DNA of 64,000 nucleotides from assembly GCA_032716605.1 (NCBI GenBank), contig CM064502.1, forward strand, positions 53,406,736 through 53,470,735. The letters are read 5' to 3'. Source of the DNA: Paralithodes platypus. Taxonomy: Eukaryota > Arthropoda > Malacostraca > Decapoda > Lithodidae. This document shows, one piece after another, positions 33,528 through 45,557 of this stretch; the first letter of the stretch is position 1; each line of letters begins with the position of its first letter. The notes beneath the pieces are model-generated. The model saw nothing but the letters and a program-made list of their open reading frames with translations, did no database searches and was not told the origin of the DNA. The position numbers were made by a program, and so were the translations under genes.

Positions 33528-33896
33528 TTAAGGGGGGTCACCGTTTTTTTTTTTTTTTTTTTACCTTTCTCTCCTTTTCTCTCTTTCTCTGACTTTTATC
33601 CATTTGGCCCCATTCAGGCAACTGTTTTAAGACGTTTAACCCCATCAATGTGTCAATTTCTTCCTGGCAAGCGACAGCGAGCCAGCATTGTATGGAGAAA
33701 TCCGGCTTCGTCGGAGAAATTTTCTATTGAAAGATGTACAAATTTAGCTTTCTGTCAAAACAAAAATATATATACAAAAATATTGACACCTGGATGGGGG
33801 TAAACGCCTTTAAACATTAGGCTGAATGGGGCCGAATGGATACAAGCCAAAGAGAGAGGGAGAGAATGAGAAAAAAAGCGAGGTGGGCTCCCTTAA
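33528..33896. mobile_element. MITE family B, diverged
   Basis: Both TTAA kept, but the right-hand GGCTCGCTATCGCTCGCC is lost, so the palindrome is incomplete. Confidence 0.85.
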
Positions 33897-33953
33897 GAAA
33901 TTTGCATACATATTTTTTGTAAATAAACACGGCACCTAATTTGTTTTGCGTTA

Positions 33954-34165
33954 AGCCGGTATCACACGAGAGCTTTTATAGTCAACATTCCACGATCAAC
34001 ATTTTTCTGGCAACATTTCTGGAATATTTTACACTGGTATCGGGAAACTAGACTGATGGTAGATGAATTTAGGTGACCGAAATGGAATATATGTTGACCT
34101 CATAAGCTGCCAGACCAGTGTTGAGGATAAATGTTGAGTGAAAAAGTGCTCGTGTGATACCGGCT
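33954..34165 (+). mobile_element. MITE family G, complete (PIF/Harbinger-like)
   Basis: 212 bp with 17-bp perfect ends AGCCGGTATCACACGAG and reverse complement, flanked on both sides by TTA. Three-base TWA duplications are a hallmark of PIF/Harbinger elements. No coding capacity. Confidence 0.75.
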
Positions 34166-34231
34166 TTAGTGAGAATGATGAGCGAGTGACGTCAGAATGT
34201 ACAGTTGAACAAATAAATGTCGTACACCCAT

Positions 34232-34492
34232 TTAAGGGAGGCAGTTGGTTTTTCGAGTCCTCCTCCTCCCTCATGTTTAGCCCCATTAGTTATGAGATTT
34301 CAAGACATTCGCCCCATTAGTTTGGCGATTTTCAGACCTATTTTTGTGCCAATATTAAGACCTTTCGTGCCATTTAGGTGTATATGAAGAGGAATCGGCT
34401 TTCGACCGGGACAAATTTATCGAAGTGGGGTCTTGTGGGTGTTTTTTTAAGCTTGATAGAGGTTTAGAGAGAAAACTAAACCCCCTCCTTAA
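34232..34492 (+). mobile_element. MITE family A', internally deleted
   Basis: Both TTAA present, but GGCGAGCGATAGCGAGCC and the second hairpin are gone. Confidence 0.8.
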
Positions 34493-34547
34493 ACCATTGA
34501 GCCGAACCAGTAAATTATGCTGCACAATACCGTCTGGGCTCACTTAA

Positions 34548-34872
34548 TTAAGGGGAGATTTCCACTTGAGGGAGTTTTTTCTTGACTCCTTTCTCCCTCA
34601 TGTTTAGCCCCATTGCTTTTGATATTATAAAACGTTTGCCCCATTAGTTTAGCGATTTTAAGAACTTTCACCCCATATTAAGACCTTTCATGTCATTCAG
34701 GTGTCGATTTTATCCTGGCGAGCGATAGCGAGCCTGTAATTTAAGAGGAACCGGCCTTCGGCCGGGACATTTTTCTACCGAAATTGTACAAATTTATCTT
34801 GAAAGGGGGTCAAGGGGGTGTAATTTTAAGCTTGATGGAGGTCAAGGGAACAAACTAAATACCTCCCCTTAA
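34548..34872 (+). mobile_element. MITE family A
   Basis: Complete, 325 bp. Confidence 0.92.
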
Positions 34873-35038
34873 ATTGATATATATTTTGTGTTTAATTTCT
34901 GTGTCACGTATTGCAATGATCTGCAGTGTATCGTGCATCTCTAATCACCTTCTTTATCGGTACATTGTTTATTGCTTGACTCTTTGCGTTCAATGTGTAG
35001 CAAGCCATAAAAAGAGTGTTATTGTGATTTTATATACA

Positions 35039-35377
35039 CTAAGGGAAGGTTTTTAGTGTGTTTCCTAGACTTCCATCAAGCTTGAAATTACACTCCCTTG
35101 ACCCCCTTTCAAGATAAATTTGTACATTTTTCGGTAGAAAAATGTCCCGGCCGAAGGCCGATTCCTCTTAAATTACAGGCTCGCTATCGCTCGCCAGGAA
35201 AAAATCGACACCTAAATGGCACTAAAGGTCTTAAAAGTGACATAAATGGGGTGAAAGTTCTTAAAATCGCCAAACTAATGGGGTGAACGTCTTAAAATCT
35301 CAAAAGCAATGGGGCTCAACATGAGGGAGAAAGGGGTAAAGAAAAAAAAATCCCTCCAATGGAAAATCTCCCCTTAA
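35039..35377 (-). mobile_element. MITE family A
   Basis: Left site CTAA, right TTAA. Confidence 0.9.
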
Positions 35378-35617
35378 ATTATAGTTCGTGTTTATCATAT
35401 ATTGTTCATAAAACCTTCCCTTGTTCGATTATGTATTATATAATTTTTTTGTATATCATTTAACCCTTTGAGTATACCAGCGACGTGTGTGTCCTATTGT
35501 ATTCTAGCTATATTTAAACGATATTATGCAGCTTAGGAAGGAGCTGTGGTAGTTGAAACTGGGTGGGTGGAGATGGTTTGCAGTCTTATGATGGCTACAA
35601 GTCCTTCCTAAGCTGAG

Positions 35618-35946
35618 TTAAGGGGAGATCTCCACTTGAGGGATTTTTTTTCTTGGCCCCCTTTCTCCCTCATGTTTAGCCCCATTGCTTTTGATATTAT
35701 AAAATGTTTGCCCCCATTAGTTTAGCGATTTTAAGAACTTTCACCCCATATTAAGACCTTTCGTGCAATTCAGGTGTCAATTTTATCCTGGCGAGCGATA
35801 GCGAGCCTGTAATTTAAGAGGAACCGGCCTTCGGCCGGGACATTTTTCTACCAAAAAATGGACAAATTTATCTTGAAAGGGACTCAAGGGGGTGTAATTT
35901 TAAGCTTGATGGAGGTCTAGGGAACAAACTAAATACCTCCCCTTAA
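35618..35946 (+). mobile_element. MITE family A nested in family C
   Basis: Complete with duplicated TTAA. Confidence 0.92.
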
Positions 35947-35990
35947 ATCGTCTACTAGTTGCCAGAATATGATGATAAGGACGTCCCTGG

Positions 35991-36207
35991 TACAGTCACG
36001 CTAATAAGTGATGTCTCGGCACCAAGTATGTTTTGATCAATAATTGGTATCAGCAATATCTCTAAGCTTCATTTATTCATACCGAGTGAAATATACAAAC
36101 ATGTTCCTACACTTACCCACCCTATTCAACATTTAACTGGCATTAATACAGCACAAAACAAGCTAAATGTAATGACAGCTGGGACATGACGTATTAGCGC
36201 GACCGTA
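35991..36207 (+). mobile_element. MITE family D nested in family C
   Basis: TACAGTCACGCTAATAAGT to ATTAGCGCGACCGTA, with TA duplicated. Confidence 0.88.
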
Positions 36208-36220
36208 CTGAACGGGTTAA

Positions 36221-37048
36221 TCATTGATAATATTATGTTATTTAATGTACATCAACCTACATCCAAACGTCAATCTTCTCGATGACAATTCTTGCATTAA
36301 AACAAACATCTGATATCCACGATTTGCAACGTGGCAGTGCGTGGTAACTTTTGGGTGTGACTGTGTATTTATGTATGCGTGTGTGTATGTAAAATATATG
36401 TGTGTGTGAGAGAGAGAGAGAGAGAGAGTGTATGTGTGTAGTACTGAGTATATGGAGGTGTATAATTGGAATATATGTAGCTGTTTCATATAGGAGTTAA
36501 TCCACCTTTTGTACATATGTATTATAAAAAAGTGATATTTGAACATGAAAATAAATGATTGTGATAAATATGATTGTTTTATTAATTTACCCAATCAGAG
36601 TGATATCAATTTGACATGATTTTGAATTAGTTAGGCTTTCAGAATGTTTTTAATCTACTTTGTTACACATTAAAAAAAAAAAAAAAAAATGTTAGTGCTA
36701 CTGGGGCCTTTTAAAATGTTTTGTTTATGCCTTCCCTCTTAAGAGCTTTGCCGCCGTTGCCCAGTAAAACTTCTTAAGAGCTTTGCCGCCGTTCCCGGGT
36801 TAATAGAAAATATTGTACTATTTATATGCTTGTAAGAATACCGTAAATAAAGATAACAATTCAATGCTGTTCACATATATCAGTGTAAAGAGAGAAATAA
36901 CAAAACCAAAGACAAACATCTTACGAGATTATATTGTCAGCTGCACTGTAAAAATCATGTTTGAACAAAAAATAGGCTATAATAAAAATGGAACACATTA
37001 ACATGGATTAATTTACAGTGTTTTATATTAGTTCCCATACGAAACATG
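36221..37048. other. AT-rich DNA with minor repeats
   Basis: Holds a short (GA)n, a poly-A run (36671-36689) and a duplicated AAGAGCTTTGCCGCCGTT (about 36741 and 36777). No gene seen. Confidence 0.5.
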
Positions 37049-37140
37049 TTAATTGCTGGAGGCCCTTTTCAAGCTGAATAAAATCGTCTAATAGTAGCTA
37101 GAATAAAGTTAAAAGGACGCGCCAACACAGAAGGGGTTAA
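37049..37140 (+). mobile_element. MITE family C, right-end fragment
   Basis: TTAATTGCTGGAGGCCC through CACAGAAGGGGTTAA; the left half is absent. Confidence 0.75.
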
Positions 37141-37310
37141 GCAGTTCAAGTAGTCAAAAAGGGCCATGATCTCTGTCTTAAGTTTACTCTCTGAAGCCCT
37201 GTCCACACTATCGGGCACGAGTGAAAAGCCCAACATCGGACACGTTGTGGCAACCTTGACAGGCAAACAAGCGAATTGCCCGTGCCTGTAGTTGAGCGAA
37301 TCACCGGTGG

Positions 37311-37741
37311 TTTGACGGTGGCTCGGCTGCCTGCACAAACCTACATGTGGGGCCCCCCTGGCTGTTTGACGGTGGCTCGGCTGCCTGCACAAACCTACAT
37401 GTGGGGCCCCCCTGGCTGTTTGACGGTGGCTCGGCTGCCTGCACAAACCTACATGTGGGGCCCCCCTGGCTGTTTGACGGTGGCTCGGCTGCCTGCACAA
37501 ACCTACATGTGGGGCCCCCCTGGCTGTTTGACGGTGGCTCGGCTGCCTGCACAAACCTACATGTGGGGCCCCCCTGGCTGTTTGACGGTGGCTCGGCTGC
37601 CTGCACAAACCTACATGTGGGGCCCCCCTGGCTGTTTGACGTTGGCTCGGCTGCCTGCACAAACCTACATGTGGGGCCCCCCTGGCTGTTTGACGTTGGT
37701 TCGGCTGCCTGCACAAACCTACATGTGGGGCCCCCCTGGCT
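37311..37741. repeat. 54-bp minisatellite
   Basis: Eight units (TTTGACGGTGGCTCGGCTGC, CTGCACAAACCTACATGTGG, GGCCCCCCTGGCTG). Because 54 is divisible by three, several frames stay open on both strands; this does not imply a protein. Confidence 0.97.
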
Positions 37742-37758
37742 GTCACTCGCTCACAGTC

Positions 37759-38285
37759 TATCACTGGTGTTGGGTGTTATGTGTACACTACGTTATCACT
37801 GGTGTTGGGTGTTCTGTGTACACTACGTTATCACTGGTGTTGGGTGTTCTGTGTACACTACGTTATCACTGGTGTTGGGTGTTCTGGGTACACTACGTTA
37901 ACACTGGTGTTGGGTGTTCTGGGTACACTACGTTATCACTGGTGTTGGGTGTTCTGTGTACACTACGTTAACACTGGTGTTGGGTGTTCTGTGTACACTA
38001 CGTTATCACTGGTGTTGGGTGTTCTGTGTACACTACGTTAATACTGGTGTTGGGTGTTCTGTGTACACTACGTTATCACTGGTGTTGGGTGTTCTGTGTA
38101 CACTACGATATCACTGGTGTTGGGTGTTCTGTGTACACTACGTTATCACTGGTGTTGGGTGTTCTGTGTACACTACGTTATCACTGGTGTTGGGTGTTCT
38201 GTGTACACTACGTTATCACTGGTGTTGGGGGGTTCTGTGTACACTACGTTATCACTGGTGTTGGGTGCTCTGTGTACACTACGTT
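37759..38285. repeat. 35-bp minisatellite
   Basis: Fifteen units of TATCACTGGTGTTGGGTGTT plus CTGTGTACACTACGT, directly after the 54-bp array. Confidence 0.97.
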
Positions 38286-38454
38286 GTTATCATGACCAAG
38301 TGCACCAAATAACCTCCAAACATTAACTGGTTTAGACAAGATTTTGTTAATTGACTTGTACCGCCAACATTCGTGCCAATGGAACGTCAAAAATTATACG
38401 TAGAAAGACAGTGATAAACGTGCAGAAACACTCGTGGCAATTGCAGAGGATATA

Positions 38455-38993
38455 CGGGAAACTATTGTCTATTTGTTTCCAGCTGAGGGTAAATTGTCAT
38501 GTTTCTATCTTTGTTACTCAGCTATAAGGTAGGTGGTTTAGCTAAATATGATGTTAATTATGAAAACTTGGCATTAAGATGACACACAGCCACATAGTAG
38601 TTGCATATTGTTCCATTAAGGGGAGATTTTCACTTGAGGGATTTTTTTCTGGACCCCTTTCTCCCTCATGTTTAGCCCCATTGATTTTGAGATTTTAAAC
38701 GTTCGCCCCATTTATTAAGAACTTTCTCCCCATTTCTGTCAATTTTAAGACCTTTCGTGTCATTTAGGTGTCGATTTTGTCCTGGCGAGCGATAGCGAGC
38801 CTGTAATTTAAGAGGAACCAGCCTTTGGCCAGGACATTTTTCTACCGAAAAATGTACAAATTTATCTTGAAAGGGGGTCTAAGGGGGTGTAATTTTAAGC
38901 TTGAAGGAAGTCTAGGGAACTAACTAAAAACCTCCCATTAAGTATCGAGAAATCAGCTACTAAGGGATTCAATTTACCATCAGCTTGAACAAA
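38455..38993 (+). mobile_element. repeat family I with family A insertion
   Basis: Left flank to 38619 and right flank from 38938 match 29795-29993. Confidence 0.72.
38616..38941 (+). mobile_element. MITE family A inserted in repeat I
   Basis: Complete; the flanks give CCATTAA ... TTAAGTATCGAG. Confidence 0.93.
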
Positions 38994-38996
38994 ATA

Positions 38997-39050
38997 CTAT
39001 ACTATACTATGCTATGCTATGCTATGCTATGCTATGCTATGCTATGCTAT
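38997..39050. repeat. (CTATG)n pentanucleotide
   Basis: About ten units. Confidence 0.93.
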
Positions 39051-39055
39051 ACCAT

Positions 39056-39337
39056 CACCACAACAGCGGAACATAGAAACACTACAAAATCAACATAGAC
39101 GTGAAATGCGATTGGTACATAATTCCCAGAAGTCAGGAGCGGGGACGGACTAAATTAACATGTCCAAATTATGGTGCTATAATGAACTCTGATTCCTCAA
39201 TTATAGTGACCCCAATCAGAGCGTCTGTGTCAACCATGGATACTGCTGCCGATGGACATTCTGATCACGAGGTACTGTACGTAAGCGTTGTTCTCTCTCT
39301 CTCTCTCTTGATCTTTTATTTTTATTTTTTTCTCTTT

Positions 39338-39372
<35 letters not shown>

Positions 39373-40700
39373 AAGGGGCATTAGCTCTGGAGGCACGCAG
39401 GATATAGGTGATGATAAATCCAGTGTGAAATGGATATATGAATAGTGAGATACTCTATTAAATCACTGTTGCATGTTTCACCTTTTATCCCAAACGAAGC
39501 ATTTAGCACCCCCCCCCCCCCCCTTCATTAGGAATATGGAGTACAGATAATGATAAAGAGGCTGATGATGATGATATATGCATGTCACATAGCACGGTGA
39601 GGAAGCAACAATATCTATGTAAAGACTCCATAAATAGGTTTTGGTAGAGATCTTGAATATTTTAGCCACTTTTAGAGTTTTATTTGTTTTTTATTTTATA
39701 TTTGTTTTTTGCTTTACCTAAAACAGCTGGTGTTTCTGTATAATGTCTACAAGAATATTATTGGCAAACCCTGTAAATCAGTAATATATGGCCCCATTAC
39801 CCCGAGCATATTAAAAAAAAAACAAGTATGGGAGTGTGTTCGTGGAATTACAAACACCACTGCATTTTCCATAAGCATTTCATTATGTAACCAAAATGTG
39901 ATATAATGTTGTGTATTGATCACTATTTTAACTGTAATCAAATGTTTGAAAGAAAGAGCAGAAGTGTTAAAGTTACGGTATCATAAATGATGGTGGTGTG
40001 TGTATGTTTCTTTGTGTACTGGTATTGATCATGTAGGTGCTAATTGTGTGTGTGTGTGTTTCTACGTCTGTGTGTGTGTGTGTGTGTACGTCAGCGTGTT
40101 GGGGAACGAGTGGTTATTGGTTGTAAATGTGATTAAGTCGGCTTGGGTGTATAATTTTCGCACTTCAATGTGTAATGTGGGCTTGTATGTATGCTTGTGT
40201 GTGTGTGTGTGTACACCGTCCTGCAACAACATTATTTAACATTACTGAAAATTAATACAAACTACGATCGTTCTTCGTTGACATTATTCTTTGACTTAAG
40301 AATTCATGGAAGCAAAACTTTCTAATTACCTTTGTAAATCGGCTCCGCAAAATATAGTAAGTGTAAGAAAACTTGAAATTTACTTATATATTCTTTTGTG
40401 TATCACGGAGACCTTTATTTTGTGTTTTGTATATATATATAGTTTACTACAACAGAGATCCATGCATACTGTATATTGCAATATGGACAAGAAATGTTCA
40501 GTATTAAGTAAATAATTCCACCATATTAGTTAAGGGTGGTAGTGCTTGGTTTGGTGACATTCAAGACAGCTAGAGCCGCCTTATTTACCAAGTTTCTTTA
40601 TATTTGTTCCAAGGAATATAGTGTTTAATTGTTGTTTTTCATGGTTGGAGTGGAGGATTTGCATTAACTTACCCATTATTCATTAATCTGAAGATACTCC
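39056..40700. other. mostly unique DNA, no gene called
   Basis: Contains (CT)n (39294-39370), a C run (39511-39523) and GT-rich patches (40045-40090, 40197-40212). No conserved frame recognised. Confidence 0.5.
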
Positions 40701-40710
40701 GTCAAATAGC

Positions 40711-41432
40711 GCCATTTATTGGGTGAATCACTCTTTTACAGTAGGTAAGGAAAATTGTGGGGAGGCCATGCACGCTTCCAAAATGTACAAATATTGATAA
40801 TTCTACAGTTATACTACCCCTATTTTGTCGCTATTCTGTTGGTACTAATGGGTTAATATTATTAGTAGTAGACTTAGTATGGTTTGATGATGCGCGGAAA
40901 TGTATATTTGACTTGAAATAGATACATTGAAGTATTACAAACCTTCGCGAACCCATAAACAGGGAACGTGAGCAGGGTTTAGACCGTCGCGCACCCATAA
41001 ACAGGGAACGGGAGTTTAGACCGTCGCGAAGACAGGTTACTTTTCGGTTAGGTTAGGTTAAGTTAAGTTAGGTTAGGCTAATGTTAAAAATACTATAATG
41101 CTACGGTCCTCGGTATTAAACAACACTCTATATCAAATACAAAATTAAAAACAACAAATTGCCTGAAAAACTCGTATCTGGTTGGTGATAATTTTTTATC
41201 AAAATAAGTTTGTTTCCAGTTTCCGCATCTGCTGAACCATCCAAAAACACGCTAAAAGGCGTGTTTTGAAGGGGGGGAGGTGGTGGGGGGTAGTGGGGGA
41301 GGGGTAGTATAACTGTAGATTTACCCAAATATTAGATTAGATTAGATTAACCTAACCTAACCTAACCTAACCCTAATATAATATAATATATCGTTTTTGT
41401 GAGTAACGTTCAAGCCATTTATTGGGTGAATC
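40711..41432. repeat. unit bounded by 19-bp direct repeats with inverted telomere-like tracts
   Basis: GCCATTTATTGGGTGAATC occurs at 40711-40729 and 41414-41432. Between them are a duplicated ACCCATAAACAGGGAACG ... TTTAGACCGTCGCG unit (40948-41030), GGTTAGGTTAGG-type DNA at 41047-41080 and CCTAACCTAACC-type DNA at about 41349-41374. Confidence 0.65.
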
Positions 41433-41689
41433 GCACTCACCGCATCTTTCAAAACAAGAAGAAGAGGACCCAGGTCGAAGGATTCATTGGGTGCAATGCT
41501 TTGTTTACGTTCGGGACATTATTTTTGTGTTATTTTTCGGTGTAATCGGGTTTTTTCAAGTGTCGATAACGAAATTCCTCCATGTGGACTATAATGAGAA
41601 AAATATGGCGAGTCTATTGGTCCCTATTTTCCCTAATAAATTATTTCTAATAGGGCTGCGAAAGAGGTCTTTATTATTATCCTTGGTTT

Positions 41690-41879
41690 TTGCTCCATCG
41701 CTCGCCAGGTTAAATCGACACCTAAATGGCACGAAAGGTATTAAAATTGACAACGAAATGGGGTGAAAGGTGTTAAAATACCCTAACTAATGAGCCGAAC
41801 GTCTTAAAATCTCAAAACGAATGGGGCTAAACACGAGGGAGAAAGTGGTGGTCCAGAAAACCGGCCCGTCTCCCCTTAA
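41690..41879 (-). mobile_element. MITE family A', right half
   Basis: CCATCGCTCGCCAGG through CGTCTCCCCTTAA; the left half is absent. Confidence 0.8.
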
Positions 41880-42599
41880 TTAATGAGTGTCCATGTATCA
41901 CAACCATAGAAGAAAACGGAAAGAAGCACCAAGGTCGTGAAGATCCCCTTGGTCCTTCTAGGGGGGGGGGGGGTAGGGGGAGTGGGGGCTAGAAGAATGG
42001 GGGGTGAGGGAGAGGGGGTGAATCGAGACATGAGGCACGGGGGGAGGGAGAGGGAGAGGAGGGGCGGGGGGGGTATACTGGTAACAAGACTTCCGGTTAG
42101 GTCTTCATTGCTGGATTTATGCGAACGGCTTGTAAACTTTGACACCATATACAATTAAGAGTTTACTATATAATGCGCCCGGTATAGAGATGATCACCAG
42201 TAACATAAAGTAATTGGAAGAAAGCGAATGGTGTGCATAAAGGGAGAACAAGAGAGGTGGTGGAGGAGTTTAATAGGGAGGGTATGTGTAAAGCGGGTGG
42301 AGGGAGAGGAGGGCGTGGTATTGGTGGGGGAGGAGGGGAGGGGGGTGTAAAACTGTAAAACGTCATCAGTCCACCAACACTCACGGGAGAAGAGTGACGT
42401 GTTTTTTGTTTTTTTTTGCTAGTGTTGTGTTATAGTGTTTACTGCAAGGCTGGGAGAACGTCTGCAGTGCTGAGGTGCATATCTAGTGAACAAAGGACGG
42501 GTCGCTTTCCTTCCCGCGTGGAGAGGGGTGGAAGAAGCCGGAGTGAGGTTAGTCCGCTTATGTTAGTCGTCATCACCATACGGATAGTGGCTGTTTTTG

Positions 42600-42948
42600 T
42601 ATTTGTTTTTGTTTATTTGTGTTGGTCTATTTATTCAGTTATTCGTTTATGTTTTAGTTTCCATGCTAGACCTCCATCAAACTTGAAAAAACACCCCCTA
42701 GATAAATTTGTATACTTTTCGGTAGAACAATTTCCCGGCCTTCGGCCGAAGGCCGGTTCCTCATGCTTGCTATTGCTCGCCAGGAAAAAATCGACACCTA
42801 AATGGCACGAAAGGTATTAAATTTGACAACGAAATGGGGCAAAAGGTGTTAAATTCGACAAACTAATGGACCGAACGTCTTAAAATCTCAAAACTAATAG
42901 GGCTAAGCTCGTGGGAGGAGGGGGTCCAGCAAAACGAACTATCCCCCC
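42600..42948 (-). mobile_element. MITE family A', ends decayed
   Basis: TTTAGTTTCCATGCTAGACC to AACTATCCCCCCTT; neither TTAA is intact. The hairpin is expanded (GGCCTTCGGCCGAAGGCC). Confidence 0.8.
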
Positions 42949-43696
42949 TTCGGCCTAATGGAAGATTATCCGCTAAACATTATATACGCTAGGCGCTATG
43001 ATCTATACATTTGATCTTCAGGTGTAATATGGTAATGTCACGTGGTGTTTCATGTATTGGATATTATTAACCCCTACACTAATGTGCTGTCGTATATAAT
43101 TATATAAGATGTACAGTTTTCCGAACATTATCCTGAATATCTCGGTAATATCACATTATGGCAACGCCGAATGCCCCTCCCTCACTCCGCCTCCTCCTTT
43201 CCTCCCTCCCGTCCACCTTTCCCACCTCCCTAACCCCCCTCCCTCCCTTCCACCACCCTCACTCTCTCTCTCTTTCTTTCTTTCTTAATTGTCATACATG
43301 CTTCATGGGTAGCCTATTCATGCATTGTTTAATGAAACACGAATGCACATTTATATCTCGATTGAACTTGAGTTGTTTTGTATGTCATAATGAAAGGGGT
43401 AGGGTATATAAATACTATAATGCAAAGAAAACAAGTGGTTTAGATGCATTGCAACGCACCTGCTTCATAACCACGAGATACCAGTACTCTCAGTCGGACA
43501 GTGGAAGGGAGGGTAGGGACCTGTAGGGAAGTTACCAAATACGATTTTATATCTTCAATAATATAATATGTGCAGTAAACTGTAGGCTACTTAACCTGTA
43601 CATGAAGGTGTGGTGTGACGGCGTCTACACCGTGGACCTATAGAGGGTTTGCTTGGCCGGCAAGGCGCCAAATATGAATATTGGCAATATGTCATT
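42949..43696. other. unique DNA with (CT)-rich patch, no gene called
   Basis: CTCCCTCC-rich at 43170-43285. Nothing else recognised. Confidence 0.45.
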
Positions 43697-43905
43697 CAGT
43701 GTTGCCAATTTAGCTACTTTCCTGCTAGATCTAGAGATATTTACTTCGATCTAGAGGCCAATTCTCACATGTAGCGACATATATTCTAGCGATATTCTGA
43801 AGATTTGAACCATTTAGAGAGATAGTGCAGAGACTGTGGCATACAGTATGTCTAGCGATTTTCGGCATATATTTACTATCTAGCGGACTTGATTTGGTAA
43901 CCCTG
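43697..43905 (+). mobile_element. MITE-like element J with CAGTGTTGCCA / TGGTAACCCTG ends
   Basis: Imperfect inverted ends CAGTGTTGCCAATTTAG and the reverse of CTTGATTTGGTAACCCTG, with internal CTAGATCTAGAG inverted repeats. The left end also occurs at 26899. Class not assigned. Confidence 0.5.
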
Positions 43906-43916
43906 ATTGTCATTGA

Positions 43917-44612
43917 TGGAGGGGTCTCTCTTGAAACTCGAACCAGCGTTCCACAAGGACTCTGAGCACCAACATTCGTTCAATCATTGACGTCTTGGGC
44001 ATGAAGCCAGATTGCTTAGGTCTCTGATCTTTTAGCAGGTGATATATGTAAATGATTGCCAAATGTCAGATACCCCATTGGGCGGGTGCCCAACCCCGAA
44101 AAGGGTTGACATAGGGGAGCTATCCCCCCGCCAAAGGCGGCTTTCTAGGGCCTTTCCTAGCTGATGCTGAGAGGATTGGGTTCTAGTCATGTGGTGACGG
44201 GCTGGTCTATCAGAGTGAGAACTGAGCGATCTCTGCCATACCCATAGCTTACTCTGACTGTTCCTTTTACTTATATATTTTCTAGATCTCAAGTGACGGC
44301 GTCTCTTGCGTGGATTGACCTCCTAATCTACCAAGATTGGAAGCCAAAGCGTCACATCTTTCCTTTGCCCCTCAACTTTCTCTTCATAATTGCTGAGGGG
44401 CACAGGGCCCTGGGTGGGGCTTTGGTTTCCCGTGCGTTTCCGCACCCTCCTCGGCTCCCCGCCATGGAGTGGCTTCGGTCACCCAGGCTTTATTGTGGTC
44501 GGCAGGGAGGGTTCTGTGGGGGTGCTTGGTTACGGCCTTGGCCTTGCTCGGGGCCTTGGGGCTGTTCGGCCAGGCAGCTTGGGGAAAAACAACAACAACA
44601 ACAACAATATAT
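43917..44612 (+). mobile_element. possible LINE/SINE 3' end with (AAC)n tail
   Basis: The segment is GC-rich, unlike its neighbours, lacks a usable long frame, and ends in GGGGAAAAACAACAACAAC followed by AT-rich DNA. A 3' simple-repeat tail after a GC-rich UTR-like stretch is typical of some non-LTR elements. No protein motif was recognised, so the family is unknown and both boundaries are rough. Confidence 0.35.
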
Positions 44613-44822
44613 AGTTGAATATTCACTCATTAAAATTGATTAACCATTGTCTTTTTTTTCACGATGGCATAAACGACATTAACACGTTCGGTACAAAAGC
44701 AGGCTCACGCACAAGGGACTGGAGTTATCGAAAAGGGGCTCCAGTCTTGACGTTATTTTTTACTTAAAGTGTGCTGGCTAAATATACCAATAGGATTGAT
44801 AGCCTCTGAAGTCGTATTTTAA

Positions 44823-44903
<81 letters not shown>
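44823..44903. repeat. (AC)n microsatellite
   Basis: About 80 bp. Confidence 0.96.
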
Positions 44904-44904
<1 letters not shown>

Positions 44905-45188
44905 GAGGGTGCCAAGGGGGGACACCCAAGCAACACTTCCACAATTCATCAGTTTACTCTATTTACTACGAGTTGTCACGCCAGACCCCCGCGCCATGAC
45001 AAATTCACCGACCGGGCCATCCATAGGTAATGCCACTGTTGTAAAAATGTTAGCACGCCCCCCCCCCCCCCCCCTCCCCCACGATGAATGCCACGGGTTC
45101 TGATCTATTATACATGTTCTGGGAATATGTTAGTGTTTTGTGTTTTTGTTGTTGGTGTTGAAATATCTTTGTCCCTGATGTAGCTGGT

Positions 45189-45557
45189 TTAAGGGGGCCC
45201 ACCTCGCTTTTTTTTCTCTTTCTCTCCCTCTCTCTTTGGCTTGTATCCATTCGGCCCCATTCAGCCCAGTTTTAAGACGTTTACCCCCATGCAGGTGTCA
45301 ATATTTAACTGACGAGCGGTAGCGAGCCAGCATATATAGTTTTTGTTTTTACAGCAAGCTAAATTTGTAAATTTTCGATACAAAAAAATCTCCGGCGAAG
45401 CCGGATTTCTCCATACAATGTTGGCTCGCTTTCGCTCGCCAGGAAGAAATCGACACCTGGATGGGGATAAACGTCTTAAAACAGTTGGCTGAATGGGGCC
45501 GAATGGATACAAGCCAGAGAAAGAGAGAAAGATAAAAAAAGCAGGTGACCCTCCTTA
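45189..45557. mobile_element. MITE family B
   Basis: Complete; flanks on both sides are related to each other (ATGAATG.CAC.GGTTTTGATC), so it may lie at a duplicated sequence. Confidence 0.88.

Larger units (their letters stand above)
35459..36220 (+). mobile_element. MITE family C with two nested MITEs
   Basis: C pieces at 35459-35621, 35943-35992 and 36206-36220 join to one C element; A (35618-35946) entered its TTAA-like site and D (35991-36207) entered the TA of GGTACTGAA near the right end. Confidence 0.88.

Noticed and set aside
37069..37971. 231-residue frames on both strands
   Set aside because: They lie wholly in the 54-bp and 35-bp arrays; frame openness follows from unit length.
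39101..39445. 114-residue frame as a host exon
   Set aside because: No conserved motif; it runs into (CT)n, and no paired splice sites are convincing.
41047..41374. true telomere or chromosome end
   Set aside because: The tracts are under 40 bp, interrupted, and flanked by ordinary sequence on both sides.
44384..44643. 80-116 residue frames in a GC-rich segment as a gene
   Set aside because: No recognisable domain, overlapping frames on both strands, and an (AAC)n tail suggesting a retroelement 3' end.
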